64,000 nucleotides of DNA from Bradyrhizobium lupini (GTDB lineage: Bacteria > Pseudomonadota > Alphaproteobacteria > Rhizobiales > Xanthobacteraceae), in NCBI RefSeq assembly GCF_040939785.1, contig NZ_CP162553.1:2976001-3040000 (forward strand). Reading direction: 5' to 3'. The position numbers were made by a program, and so were the translations under genes. The notes under the pieces are model-generated. The model was not told where the DNA came from and made no database searches. It was given only the letters and a program-made list of their open reading frames with translations. Numbering within the stretch: the first letter of the stretch is position 1; each line of letters begins with the position of its first letter. Shown piece by piece: positions 51,057 through 59,804 of this stretch.

Positions 51057-51758
51057 TCAAAACTTCTCCACCCAGGGCCGCAGCTCCAGCTCCCAGCTCC
51101 AGGCGCTGCGCGGCTGCTGCAACACGTTCCAGTAGCTCTCCGCGATGGCATCGGGATCGAGCATTGAATCCGGCTTCTCCGGCGCTTCCGTGCGCGCTGC
51201 GCTCCTGATGCCGCCATCGATCACGAAATGGGCGACATGGATGCCTTGCGGCGACAATTCGCGCGCCATGCTCTGCGCGAGCCCGCGCAGTGCGAACTTG
51301 CCCATCGCGAACGGCGCGGACTGCGCATAGCCCTTGACGCTTGCCGAAGCGCCGGTGAACAGGATCGCGCCGTGCTGGTTCGGCAGCATGCGCCTGGCCG
51401 CTTGCTGCGCCACCAGGAAGCCGCCATAGGCACTGACCGCAATGGCGTTCGCCACGTCGGCCGGAACGAGATCGACGAACGGCCCGCGCGCGCGGCCGCT
51501 GGCGTTGTAGACGACCACGTCGGGCATGCCGATCTCGCGTTCGACCAGGCCAAACAGGCGTTCGACCGCATCAGGCTCGGTGGCGTTGCAGGCATAGGCC
51601 TTGGCGCCGGTCTCGCTGCAGAGCGCGCCGAGCTTCTCGATTTTTCGCGCGGCCAGCGCGACGCGGATGCCCTGGGCGGACAACAACCGCGCCAGCGAGG
51701 CGCTCAGGCCTTCGCCGGCGCCGACGATGAGGGCGATCTTGTATTTCGGGTGTTCCAT
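51057..51758 (-). CDS. SDR family protein with Phe in place of catalytic Tyr
   Basis: 233 residues. It has the modified nucleotide loop VGAGEGLSASLA (12-23), NASG (85-88) and the substrate block SAPFAMGKFALRGLAQ, in which the YxxxK Tyr is Phe150 while Lys154 remains. The PFAxGKFALRGL pattern belongs to a recognised subgroup of short SDRs (by memory), so it is probably not a simple defect, but hydride transfer with proton donation by Tyr cannot occur in the usual way. It is upstream of the crotonase on the same strand and divergent from the AidB-like gene. Confidence 0.85.
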   Translation of the reverse strand: MEHPKYKIALIVGAGEGLSASLARLLSAQGIRVALAARKIEKLGALCSETGAKAYACNATEPDAVERLFGLVEREIGMPDVVVYNASGRARGPFVDLVPADVANAIAVSAYGGFLVAQQAARRMLPNQHGAILFTGASASVKGYAQSAPFAMGKFALRGLAQSMARELSPQGIHVAHFVIDGGIRSAARTEAPEKPDSMLDPDAIAESYWNVLQQPRSAWSWELELRPWVEKF

Positions 51759-51989
51759 GGCGTGATCTCTCGAAGACGGGAAGCCGCTGATCTATGCACG
51801 GTCCGCGCGGACAACCAGCCGGGACGATCATAATTCCGCAGAGCGAATTGCGCCCTCACGGCGATCATGCCTCCCTGACAATTTGCGGCTTTATCCGCTT
51901 TCGCGACTGGAGCATGATCGACATCATCACAAGCGGCAAGCGCCAAATCAGCGCAAAATGACCGCAAGGCGGAAACGAAGAGGATGATC

Positions 51990-53774
51990 ATGCGACAGCC
52001 GGCCCCCGCGCAGCCAAAACAGGTCGCGGCCGCACCATCCGGACTGCTGGCTCCCGATACCACCGGCATGAATTTCTACCGCGCCGATCAGGCACTCACC
52101 GATCTCCTCCGCATTCATCTACCGGAGACGCTATTCCGCCACATCGAGCCGCATCTCGATCGGCTGGGCGAACTCGCCGGCGGCGTGCTCGATGAATGCG
52201 CGCGGCTCGCCGACCGGCACACACCGGTGCTGCACCAGCGCGACAAGTTCGGTCGCGACGTGCAGTGGATCGAATACCACCCGGCCTATCGCGAGCTGGA
52301 GAAGGCCGCCTTCGGCGAGTTCGGCATCCACGCGCTCTCGATCCGCAAGGGCATCATGGGCTGGCCGGACAAATATCCTGTCGTCGCCAAGCACGCCTTC
52401 ACCTTCCTGTTCAACCAGACCGAATTCGGCATGGGTTGCCCGATCAACGTAACCGACGGCTGCGCCAAGCTGCTCGCGAATTTCGGCAGCGAGGCGCTGA
52501 AGGCGAAATATCTCGACGGACTAACCCAGACCGACATGAGCAAGCTGACCCAGGGCGGCCAGTTCATGACCGAGAAGGAAGGCGGCTCCGATGTCGGCAC
52601 GCTGACCACGACGGCCGTGCAGGAAGGCGACCATTGGCGCCTCACCGGCGAAAAATGGTTCTGCTCGAACGCCGACGCAAAGATCGTGATGCTGCTGGCG
52701 CGCCCCGAAGGTGCCGGCCCCGGCACGCGCGGAGTCGGCCTGTTTCTGATGCCGCGCTTCCTCGACGACGGCTCGCAGAACCACTACCGGATCGTGCGTC
52801 TGAAGGACAAGCTCGGCACGCGCTCGATGGCCTCGGGTGAAATCAAGCTCGAAGGCGCGATCGCCTACGCGGTCGGCAAGCTCGACCGCGGCTTCGTGCA
52901 GATGGCCGAGATGGTGAACTCGTCGCGGCTCTCAAATGGCGTCAAATCCACCGCGCTGATGCGGCGGGCCTACCATGACGCGATGACGGTGGCGAAAAAC
53001 CGCGTGGTGTTCGGCAACCGCATCATCGACCTGCCGCTAGGTCGGCGCCAGATGCTGAAGATCATGCTGCCGGTCGAGCAGGCGTTGTCGATGAGCTTTC
53101 TCACTGCGGACGCGCTCGACCGCGCCGAGGCCGGCAGCCAGGATGCGGCCGCACTGCTGCGCATCCTGACGCCGACCTTGAAATTCCGCGCCACCCGCGA
53201 TGCGCGAAAGGTCTGTGGCGATGCGCTCGAGATGCGCGGCGGCATCGGCTATATCGAGGAATTCGCGACCGCCCGCCTGCTCCGCGACGCGCATCTCGGT
53301 TCGGTCTGGGAAGGCACCGGCAACATCGTCGCGATCGATGCGCTGAGGCGTGCGGTCGGCCGCCACGGCGCCGAATCCGCGCTGGCCGCCGATCTGCATG
53401 CTCGCCTCGATGACAGCCCCTCGGTGCCGCAGGCCTGGCGCGACCGGCTGCACACGCTCACCGATCGTGCGGTGGGCTTCGCACGCGAGGTCGCGGGAAA
53501 GGCCGACAATGAGGCCGATGCGCGCCGCGCCACCAGCCTGCTCTATCATGTCGCCGGTGCCGTCGCGCTCGCCTGGGAGGCGCATCGTATTCACGACATG
53601 CGGGGCGATGCGCGCAGGCTGTTGTTGTCGCGGCTGGTGATCGATCACCGGGTGTCGCCGAGCGATCCGTTCCGGCTGACGGAAAATGCCGTGCAGCAGA
53701 AGATCGCGGCGCTGCTGCTCGGCGATCGTGCAGGCAGCATGAGCGAGGTTGGCGAACTGGTCCTGGCAGCGTAG
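51990..53774 (+). CDS. AidB-like acyl-CoA dehydrogenase
   Basis: 594 residues from the ATG at 51990 (GAAGAGG 6 bases upstream; ATG at 51984 too close). Flavoprotein acyl-CoA dehydrogenase with the long-N-terminal AidB/ACAD11-like arrangement: NVTDGCAKLLANFG, GGQFMTEKEGGSDVG (about 196-210) for flavin contact, MVNSSRLSNGVKS, and the C-terminal GRxGxGY-like CGDALEMRGGIGYIEEF with the likely catalytic Glu downstream. It oxidises an acyl-CoA (chain length unknown); a DNA-alkylation role as in E. coli AidB is not implied. Confidence 0.87.
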   Translation: MRQPAPAQPKQVAAAPSGLLAPDTTGMNFYRADQALTDLLRIHLPETLFRHIEPHLDRLGELAGGVLDECARLADRHTPVLHQRDKFGRDVQWIEYHPAYRELEKAAFGEFGIHALSIRKGIMGWPDKYPVVAKHAFTFLFNQTEFGMGCPINVTDGCAKLLANFGSEALKAKYLDGLTQTDMSKLTQGGQFMTEKEGGSDVGTLTTTAVQEGDHWRLTGEKWFCSNADAKIVMLLARPEGAGPGTRGVGLFLMPRFLDDGSQNHYRIVRLKDKLGTRSMASGEIKLEGAIAYAVGKLDRGFVQMAEMVNSSRLSNGVKSTALMRRAYHDAMTVAKNRVVFGNRIIDLPLGRRQMLKIMLPVEQALSMSFLTADALDRAEAGSQDAAALLRILTPTLKFRATRDARKVCGDALEMRGGIGYIEEFATARLLRDAHLGSVWEGTGNIVAIDALRRAVGRHGAESALAADLHARLDDSPSVPQAWRDRLHTLTDRAVGFAREVAGKADNEADARRATSLLYHVAGAVALAWEAHRIHDMRGDARRLLLSRLVIDHRVSPSDPFRLTENAVQQKIAALLLGDRAGSMSEVGELVLAA

Positions 53775-53818
53775 GCTGCACCCACGTTCGAAGCAAAAAA
53801 AGCGATAGGGAGTGCTCG

Positions 53819-54907
53819 ATGAAGGCGGCCGTCCTCCATGAAGTCAACAAGCCCCTAGTCATCGAGGATGTCAGCCTGCCGAAGCCCGGCCCGCGCGAGG
53901 TCCTGATCCGGACCTCGGTCGCAGGTCTCTGCCACTCCGATCTGCACTTCATGGAAGGCCTTTATCCGCATCCGCTGCCCGCGGTGCTCGGGCACGAGTC
54001 GGCCGGTGTCGTCGAGCAGGTCGGCTCCGACGTCACCTATGTGAAGCCCGGTGATCATGTCGTCACCTGTCTTTCGGTATTCTGCGGCACCTGCGACAAC
54101 TGCACCACGGGCCGCACGGTGCTCTGCACCGACACCACGGTGAAATTGCTGCCGGGGGTGTCCAATCGGATGCAATGGGCTCGCTCCGAGAAGCTGCATC
54201 AGTTCCTCAACCTCTCGTCCTTCGCCGAGCAGATGCTGGTGCACGAGAACGCGATCGTCAAAATCCGCAAGGAGATGCCGCTCGATCTGGCCGCGCTGAT
54301 CGGCTGCGGCGTCATCACCGGCTACGGCGCGGTCGTGAACACGGCGAAGGTGACGGCCGGCGAGACCGTGGCCGTGATCGGCTGCGGCGGTGTCGGCATG
54401 GCCGCGATCAACGGCGCGCAGATCGCGGGCGCCGGCCGCATCATTGCCATCGACACCAACCCGGCCAAGCTCCAGCTCGCGACCAAGCTGGGCGCCACCG
54501 ACATCATTAATCCGGCAGACGGCGACGTCGTGAAGCAGGTGCGCGATCTCACCAATGGCGGCGTGCATCATTCCTTCGAGGTGCTCGGCCGCAAGGAGAC
54601 CGCGGAGCAGGCCTTCGGCATGCTCGCCTCGGGCGGCACGGCCACCATCGTCGGCATGATTCCGTTCGGCCAGAAGATCGAGCTGCACGGCTTCGACTTC
54701 CTGCGCGAGCGCAGGATCCAGGGCTCATCGATGGGCTCGAACCATTTTCGCGTCGACATGCCGCGGCTGGTGGATTTCTACCTGCGCGGCCGGCTGCATC
54801 TGGAAGACTGGATCTCGGCCAAGCTGAAGCTCTCCGAGATCAACGAAGGGTTTGCCAACATGAAGGCCGGCAAGACGCTGCGCAGCGTGATCATGTTTGA
54901 CAGCTGA
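53819..54907 (+). CDS. Zinc-dependent alcohol dehydrogenase, class III-like
   Basis: 362 residues. Catalytic zinc ligands Cys in AGLCHSDLHF, His in LGHESAGVVEQVG, and Cys in LIGCGVITGYG; structural zinc site CGTCDNC-TTGRTVLC (four Cys). NAD-binding GCGGVGMAAINGAQ. It resembles formaldehyde/S-nitrosoglutathione or long-chain alcohol dehydrogenases that occur with acyl-CoA pathways. It is 44 bases behind the AidB-like gene, so probably one operon, and convergent with the polytopic membrane-protein gene at 54935. Confidence 0.9.
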   Translation: MKAAVLHEVNKPLVIEDVSLPKPGPREVLIRTSVAGLCHSDLHFMEGLYPHPLPAVLGHESAGVVEQVGSDVTYVKPGDHVVTCLSVFCGTCDNCTTGRTVLCTDTTVKLLPGVSNRMQWARSEKLHQFLNLSSFAEQMLVHENAIVKIRKEMPLDLAALIGCGVITGYGAVVNTAKVTAGETVAVIGCGGVGMAAINGAQIAGAGRIIAIDTNPAKLQLATKLGATDIINPADGDVVKQVRDLTNGGVHHSFEVLGRKETAEQAFGMLASGGTATIVGMIPFGQKIELHGFDFLRERRIQGSSMGSNHFRVDMPRLVDFYLRGRLHLEDWISAKLKLSEINEGFANMKAGKTLRSVIMFDS

Positions 54908-54934
54908 TGGCTCGATGACGCGGGTCGCCCAGGA

Positions 54935-56354
54935 TTAAGGCAACTGGTCCGGGCCGGCCAAGTCGCCACGCGACTCTTTCAGGAGCAGCAGCGCCGCAGC
55001 TGTCACGAGACCCGTGGCGAGCAGGTACAGGGGCGATATGTTCAAACCGGGCCCTTCGATGAACCAGATAGGAGAACAATCCCGCGGTCGACGCGATGAA
55101 GCCGAGCCAAGCAAGCTTCGGAAAGCGAAATCCACGTTCGCCGCGCCAAAGATCATGCACGAGGTAGTACACGAGAAGGCTGTTGCAGAGTGCCGCCGGC
55201 AGCACGCCCAGGACGATTCCGTTTTCGAACGCGAGATAGGATAACACGCCGTCGACCTGAGCAATCACCGCGAAGGGCACATAGCGCGGATTGAGGCAGG
55301 CCAGCGCGATCGACGCAAGCTCGAACGCGTAGAAGTACCGCTCGTGCATCTTCGGGAGCAGATACGGCATGAGCATGAGCGATACACAGGCGACGAGCAG
55401 AATAAACTCCGGCCCCGCCCGTCGAGAGCGCGCGATGAAGATCGACAAGGCGAGCCCGCTCGCGTCCGCGAGCACCATGCCGACGGCGACTCCGATCGCG
55501 TACGGCAGTCCGCCAGCCAGCACCCAGATGTTCGCTGCGTTCATGGTGAGGCGATTGAAGGTGTGAGCTTGGTCCAGATAGACCGCGAACACGGAGGCCA
55601 AAGATCTACCGGCGACCAGAACCGGAATGGCGAGAACCACATAGATCCCGGGAACGGTGGCGAGCCATGCCGGGTGGATCCTGCGGCGCAGAATCATGCC
55701 GAGCACGAAGGGTCCCAGGAACACGCCCTGAGCCTTCACCGAAAATGCCATCGCAAATGACGCAACGCCATTTCGGTCCCGCATGAACAGCGCGATGGAA
55801 ACCAGCGTGAAGTACGTCCAGATCGAATCACTCTCCGCCCACACCGCGCCGTTGAAGATCACCGTCGGTGCAAGCCAGACAGCGCAGAAGGCCAGGGAAG
55901 CTCGCAACGGCAGCTTTGTCGCTCGCCAGACGATCTGGGCCACAGTGATCGCGCAGCCCAACTCGAATACTGCCGAGATCGCTTTCACGAGGGAAAGTGG
56001 CTCGCCTAGCCAATCAAATCGGGCGGCAATCAGCAGGAGGTAGCTGTAGAACGGCGTGTAGTTGGTAAAGGCTTCGGCCAGCCCGGCGACTCCGTGATCG
56101 CGAGCAAAGACATACCAGGGGATCAGATGCTGAATGGCGTCATCGGTCGCGTGTTCCCGGGCAACGTAGCGGAGCGCAAGGCCGACAAGTCCACATCCGA
56201 TCGCGACGGCGATTGCAAGCCGCCAACTCTCTGGCTGCGTCTTGTTCGGATTGACGTCATGACCGGGCCCGCGGATCGCGTCGATTCCAACAATGTCTTT
56301 TGTCACGCGATCACTCGTGAGGCTCCATTTCGTGACCCAACCTCTACGGGCCAT
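54935..56354 (-). CDS. Polytopic membrane protein, DUF2029/glycosyltransferase-87-like, probable frame break
   Basis: About 475 residues with roughly 12 membrane helices; early helices after WRLAIAVAIGCGLVGLALRYV, then AESDSIWTYFTLVSIALFMRDRN in the middle. The architecture and YTPFYSYLLLIAARF loop resemble DUF2029/PIG-M-type polyprenyl-linked mannosyltransferases. Near 55065 the frame with high GC3 changes: continuing in frame gives charge-rich VHRRARFEH with low GC3, while +1 gives FIEGPGLNISPLYLLATGLVTAAALLLLKESRG with a last membrane helix and a natural stop codon at 54935. One extra base seems present in CTGGTT. The start near 56354 is weakly supported. Confidence 0.65.
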
Positions 56355-56546
56355 CAATTCATAGCTGGATAACGTCTGGTTTCGCAGGTCTTAAGATTGC
56401 CGCGAAACGGTTGCTTGGTTAGCGAATGCTTTAGAGGAATTGACGCTCGTCGAAATGGCTGCCGGCGGGAAGGTAAGCCCGGCAAGACCAAATCTTGACC
56501 AACTGATGAACTGTCCTGGAGCATGACGGCGGAGGCTGGAGCGGCA

Positions 56547-56822
56547 CTATCGCTGCAAATGTCGCGTGAAGATCCGCACCACATGGCCCCTGACCCGCGG
56601 CGCCTCGTCGTAGAGGTCTGAGGCGAGCCGCTCGATGGTCTCGCGCAGCGACAGGAACTGGGCCTGCCGCGCGCTGCTTTCGGTGCCTTGCATGCCCGCA
56701 AGCTCGTCCATGGCGGCGTCGCTGATCTGGCACTGCACGACCTCGCCGTCGTTCAGCATGGTGAAGCGAAAGGCGAGCCGTTCGAGATCATGGCCAATGA
56801 TCCTGTCGCGCATGAGTGGCAT
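56547..56822 (-). CDS. DUF1488 family protein
   Basis: 91 residues from the ATG at 56822 (GGGA 7 bases upstream; a second ATG at MRDRI is possible). The pattern LAFRFTMLNDGEVVQCQISDAAMDEL followed by the helical FLSLRETIERLASDLYDEAP fits DUF1488, small soluble proteins of about 85-90 residues with unknown function, common in rhizobia. It is 77 bases after the AMP nucleosidase stop codon on the same strand and may be co-transcribed with it. Confidence 0.75.
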   Translation of the reverse strand: MPLMRDRIIGHDLERLAFRFTMLNDGEVVQCQISDAAMDELAGMQGTESSARQAQFLSLRETIERLASDLYDEAPRVRGHVVRIFTRHLQR

Positions 56823-56899
56823 CAATTCGTCCCGGTCGACCCCCGCGCCGAAAATGCCGAAAATCCCGCTGCTTGTCAGCAGCAAAGGCAATCCATGGC

Positions 56900-58369
56900 C
56901 TACTGAAATGCAACTTCGGCGAAACTGCGGAGCTTGCGGGAATGCAGTCGCTCGGATTCCTGCTGCTTGAGCCGTTCCAGCGCCTTTAAGCCGATCTCGA
57001 GATGCTGGCCGACGCGGCGGCGGTAGAATTCGCTGGCCATGCCTGCGAGCTTGATCTCGCCGTGGAGAGGCTTGTCGGAGACGCACAGCAGCGTGCCGTA
57101 AGGGACGCGAAAGCGGTAGCCGTTGGCGGCAATCGCGGCCGATTCCATGTCGAGCGCAACCGCGCGCGATTGCGACAAGCGGCGAATGACATCGGGCCCG
57201 CTGATCTCCCAATTGCGGTTGTCGACGCTCGCGACGGTGCCGGTGCGCATCAGGCGCTTGAGCTCGAATCCTTCGAGCCCGGTGACGTCCTCGACCGCCT
57301 CCTCGAGCGCCACCTGCATCTCCGCGAGCGCCGGGATCGGCACCCAAAGCGGCAACTCACGATCGAGCACATGGTCCTCGCGCACATAGCCATGGGCGAG
57401 CACGTAGTCGCCGAGCCGCTGCGTGTTGCGCAGGCCCGCGCAATGGCCGAGCATCAGCCAGGCATGGGGCCGCAGCACGGCAACATGGTCGGTGACGTTG
57501 CGCGCGTTCGACGGACCGGTGCCGATGTTGATCAGGGTGATACCACGATAGCCGGGCGCGGCCAGGTGGAAGGCAGGCATCTGCGGCGTGCGCGCGGGCG
57601 CAACGCCCGTCGTCGCGCCGCCGCTGCGCGTGATCACATTGCCTGGAGCGACGAAGGCATCGAGGCCCGCCTCGCCAGCCTGAAGCCGCTGCTGGCAAAG
57701 CTGCGCGAAGGCGTCGACATAGAACTGGTAGTTGGTGAAGATCACGAAGTTCTGGAAGTACTCTGGATCCGTACCCGTGTAGTGGTAGAGCCGGCGCAGC
57801 GAGTAGTCGACGCGGGCTGCCCGAAACAGGGACAGCGGTTCGGGCGCGCCGGGCTGAAGTTCGAAAGTGCCGTCGGCGATGGCATCGTCCATGGTGGCCA
57901 GATCAGGCACGTCGAACGCATCGCGCAGCGACCGCGTCACCGGCGAATTCTCGCTGGTGGTGATGGCGGCCTCGATGTTGATGTCGCGGCGATAGGCGAA
58001 GTGAACGGGGATCGGTTCGCTGGACTCGCCGATTTCGACCGGGACGCCGTGGTTCTGGATCAACAGTCCGATCTGCTCTGTGAGATAGGTCCGGAACAGA
58101 TCCGGCCGCGTGACGCTGGTCTCGTGCACACCGGGCCGCGCGACGAAGCCGTAGGCGAGCCGCGAATCCAGCCGCGCATGCGTCGCAGTGGTGATACGGA
58201 CGAAGGGGTAGAAGGCTCGCACCCGCGTCGTGATTAACTCGCCGTTGACGTAAGCTTCGAACCGGTCACGCAGGAACTTCGTGTTGCGCTCGTAGATCTC
58301 TTCGAGGCGGGCGACGGCGAGGCCAGCGTCGGAATAGGATTCGGTGGCGATGGTAGGTGGAGATTGCAT
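56900..58369 (-). CDS. amn: AMP nucleosidase
   Basis: 489 residues, matching the usual length of Amn. The N-terminal regulatory half (1-190: RLEEIYERNTKFLRDRFEAY, FYPFVRITTATHARLDSRL) is followed by the phosphorylase-type catalytic half with GITLINIGTGPSNARNVTDHVAVLRPHAWLMLGHCAGLRNTQRLGDYVLA in outline and the nucleoside-site ALDMESAAIAANGYRF. It hydrolyses AMP to adenine and ribose 5-phosphate and balances adenylate pools, activated by ATP and inhibited by phosphate in E. coli. Confidence 0.93.
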   Translation of the reverse strand: MQSPPTIATESYSDAGLAVARLEEIYERNTKFLRDRFEAYVNGELITTRVRAFYPFVRITTATHARLDSRLAYGFVARPGVHETSVTRPDLFRTYLTEQIGLLIQNHGVPVEIGESSEPIPVHFAYRRDINIEAAITTSENSPVTRSLRDAFDVPDLATMDDAIADGTFELQPGAPEPLSLFRAARVDYSLRRLYHYTGTDPEYFQNFVIFTNYQFYVDAFAQLCQQRLQAGEAGLDAFVAPGNVITRSGGATTGVAPARTPQMPAFHLAAPGYRGITLINIGTGPSNARNVTDHVAVLRPHAWLMLGHCAGLRNTQRLGDYVLAHGYVREDHVLDRELPLWVPIPALAEMQVALEEAVEDVTGLEGFELKRLMRTGTVASVDNRNWEISGPDVIRRLSQSRAVALDMESAAIAANGYRFRVPYGTLLCVSDKPLHGEIKLAGMASEFYRRRVGQHLEIGLKALERLKQQESERLHSRKLRSFAEVAFQ

Positions 58370-58424
58370 TGTTCGACGCCGGGTTGCTGGGGCTGAATCG
58401 AACTATAGCAAGAATGACGCCTCG

Positions 58425-58446
58425 CCGTCATCGCTCGCAATGACGG
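58425..58446. repeat. Degenerate half of family B repeat
   Basis: CCGTCAT (58425-58431) and ATGACGG (58440-58446) form a short inverted repeat around CGCTCGCA; 58432-58446 matches the end of the right arm of the family B element at 30036-30115. Located between amn and the type I secretion genes. Confidence 0.6.
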
Positions 58447-58469
58447 ATGGGATGACGCGCTTTCGCGCG

Positions 58470-59804
58470 TCACTTCTCCCGGAACGCCCGCATGAACTGG
58501 TCGTGCAGCGGCTTCATCAGGTAGGACAGCATGGTGCGATCACCGGTCTGGACGAACGCTTCCGCGGGCATGCCGGGGATCAGCCTGGAGTCCCCGAGCT
58601 TGGCGACCTCCTCCGCGGACAGCGAGACGCGGATGGTGTAGTAGCTCTGGCCGGTGCGCTGATCGGTGGTGACGTCGGGCGAGACGCGGCTGACGACGCC
58701 GTTGAGCTCCGGCGTGGTGCGCTGGTTGAAGGCGGACAGGCGCAGCAGCGTCTTCTGGCCGATCTGGAGCTTGTCGATATCGACCGGATTGACCTTGGCT
58801 TCGACCTGGAGATCGTCGGCCTGCGGCACGATCAGCATGAGGGCGTCGCCGGCGGTGATGACGCCACCAACGGTATGCACGGTCGATTGCAGCACCATGC
58901 CGTCCTGCGGCGCGCGAATGTCGACGCGGCGAAGCTGGTCCTCGGCGGCGACCTTGCGCTCGATCATTTCGCCGATCTTGTCGTTGGTCTCGCGCAGATC
59001 CTTGGAGACCTCGCTGACCATGTCTTTGTCGACCTGGATGATCTGGAGCTCGGTCTCGGTGATCTTGCCCTTGGCCTGCGCCCGCGAGGCGATGTATTGC
59101 GCGCGCTCGCCGTTGAGGCGGGCGCTGTCGCGTTCGAGCGTGGTCAGACGGGAGATCTGCACCAGGTGCTTGTCATAGAGATCGCGGACCCCCACGAGCT
59201 CCTGCTGCACCAGCGAGATTTCCCTGTCCTTGGCTCGCTCCTGCGCGGAGAGGCCCTCGATCTCCTCGTTGAGCTGCTGGATGCGCTCGCGCAGCTGCGC
59301 CTTCTGGCCGGCGCGTCCGTTGACGCGGACGTCGAACAGCTTGGTTTCGGCGGAGAGCAGCGCCTTGACGTCGGGATCGTTGCCGCGATCGAGCAACGCT
59401 TGCGGGTAGTCGATCCTGTCGATTCCGCGCTGCTCGGCCTGGAGCCGCGCCGCACGCGCCTGCGCCGCGTCGAGATTCTTGGTGACGATGGCGAGATTCG
59501 CCTTGGTGACGGTGTCGTCGAGCCGCACCACGATGTCGCCGGCCTTGACCACGTCGCCATCGCGCGCACGCACCTCGCCGACCACGCCGCCGGTCGGATG
59601 CTGCACCTTTTTGACATTGGACTCGACGACGATCTGACCCGGCGCGATCAGCGCGCCCGAAATCTGCACCGTCGAAGCCCAGCCGCCGAGGCCGACCAGG
59701 AGGACCAGCACGATCCCAAGCCCGAGCATCAAGTGAAACCGGATCGACTGCCGTACGGTCCTCTTCGCGGCAGGCTTCGCGCCGCCGAGCGCCATCGTGC
59801 TCAT
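58470..59804 (-). CDS. prtE: Type I secretion membrane-fusion protein, HlyD/PrtE family
   Basis: 444 residues. A single membrane helix at about 24-45, then biotinyl/lipoyl-like half IVVESNVKKVQHPTGGVVGEVRARDGDVVKAGD in outline, long coiled coil (about 130-270), and HlyD C-terminal beta-barrel PVDIDKLQIGQKTLLRLSAF with the family ending. It bridges the inner-membrane ABC exporter and the outer-membrane channel. Its start overlaps the end of the ABC exporter gene by 4 bases, so they form one unit. A TolC partner and a secreted substrate are not in the window. TGACGCGC/GCGCGTCA at 58453-58472 overlaps the stop codon. Confidence 0.92.
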   Translation of the reverse strand: MSTMALGGAKPAAKRTVRQSIRFHLMLGLGIVLVLLVGLGGWASTVQISGALIAPGQIVVESNVKKVQHPTGGVVGEVRARDGDVVKAGDIVVRLDDTVTKANLAIVTKNLDAAQARAARLQAEQRGIDRIDYPQALLDRGNDPDVKALLSAETKLFDVRVNGRAGQKAQLRERIQQLNEEIEGLSAQERAKDREISLVQQELVGVRDLYDKHLVQISRLTTLERDSARLNGERAQYIASRAQAKGKITETELQIIQVDKDMVSEVSKDLRETNDKIGEMIERKVAAEDQLRRVDIRAPQDGMVLQSTVHTVGGVITAGDALMLIVPQADDLQVEAKVNPVDIDKLQIGQKTLLRLSAFNQRTTPELNGVVSRVSPDVTTDQRTGQSYYTIRVSLSAEEVAKLGDSRLIPGMPAEAFVQTGDRTMLSYLMKPLHDQFMRAFREK

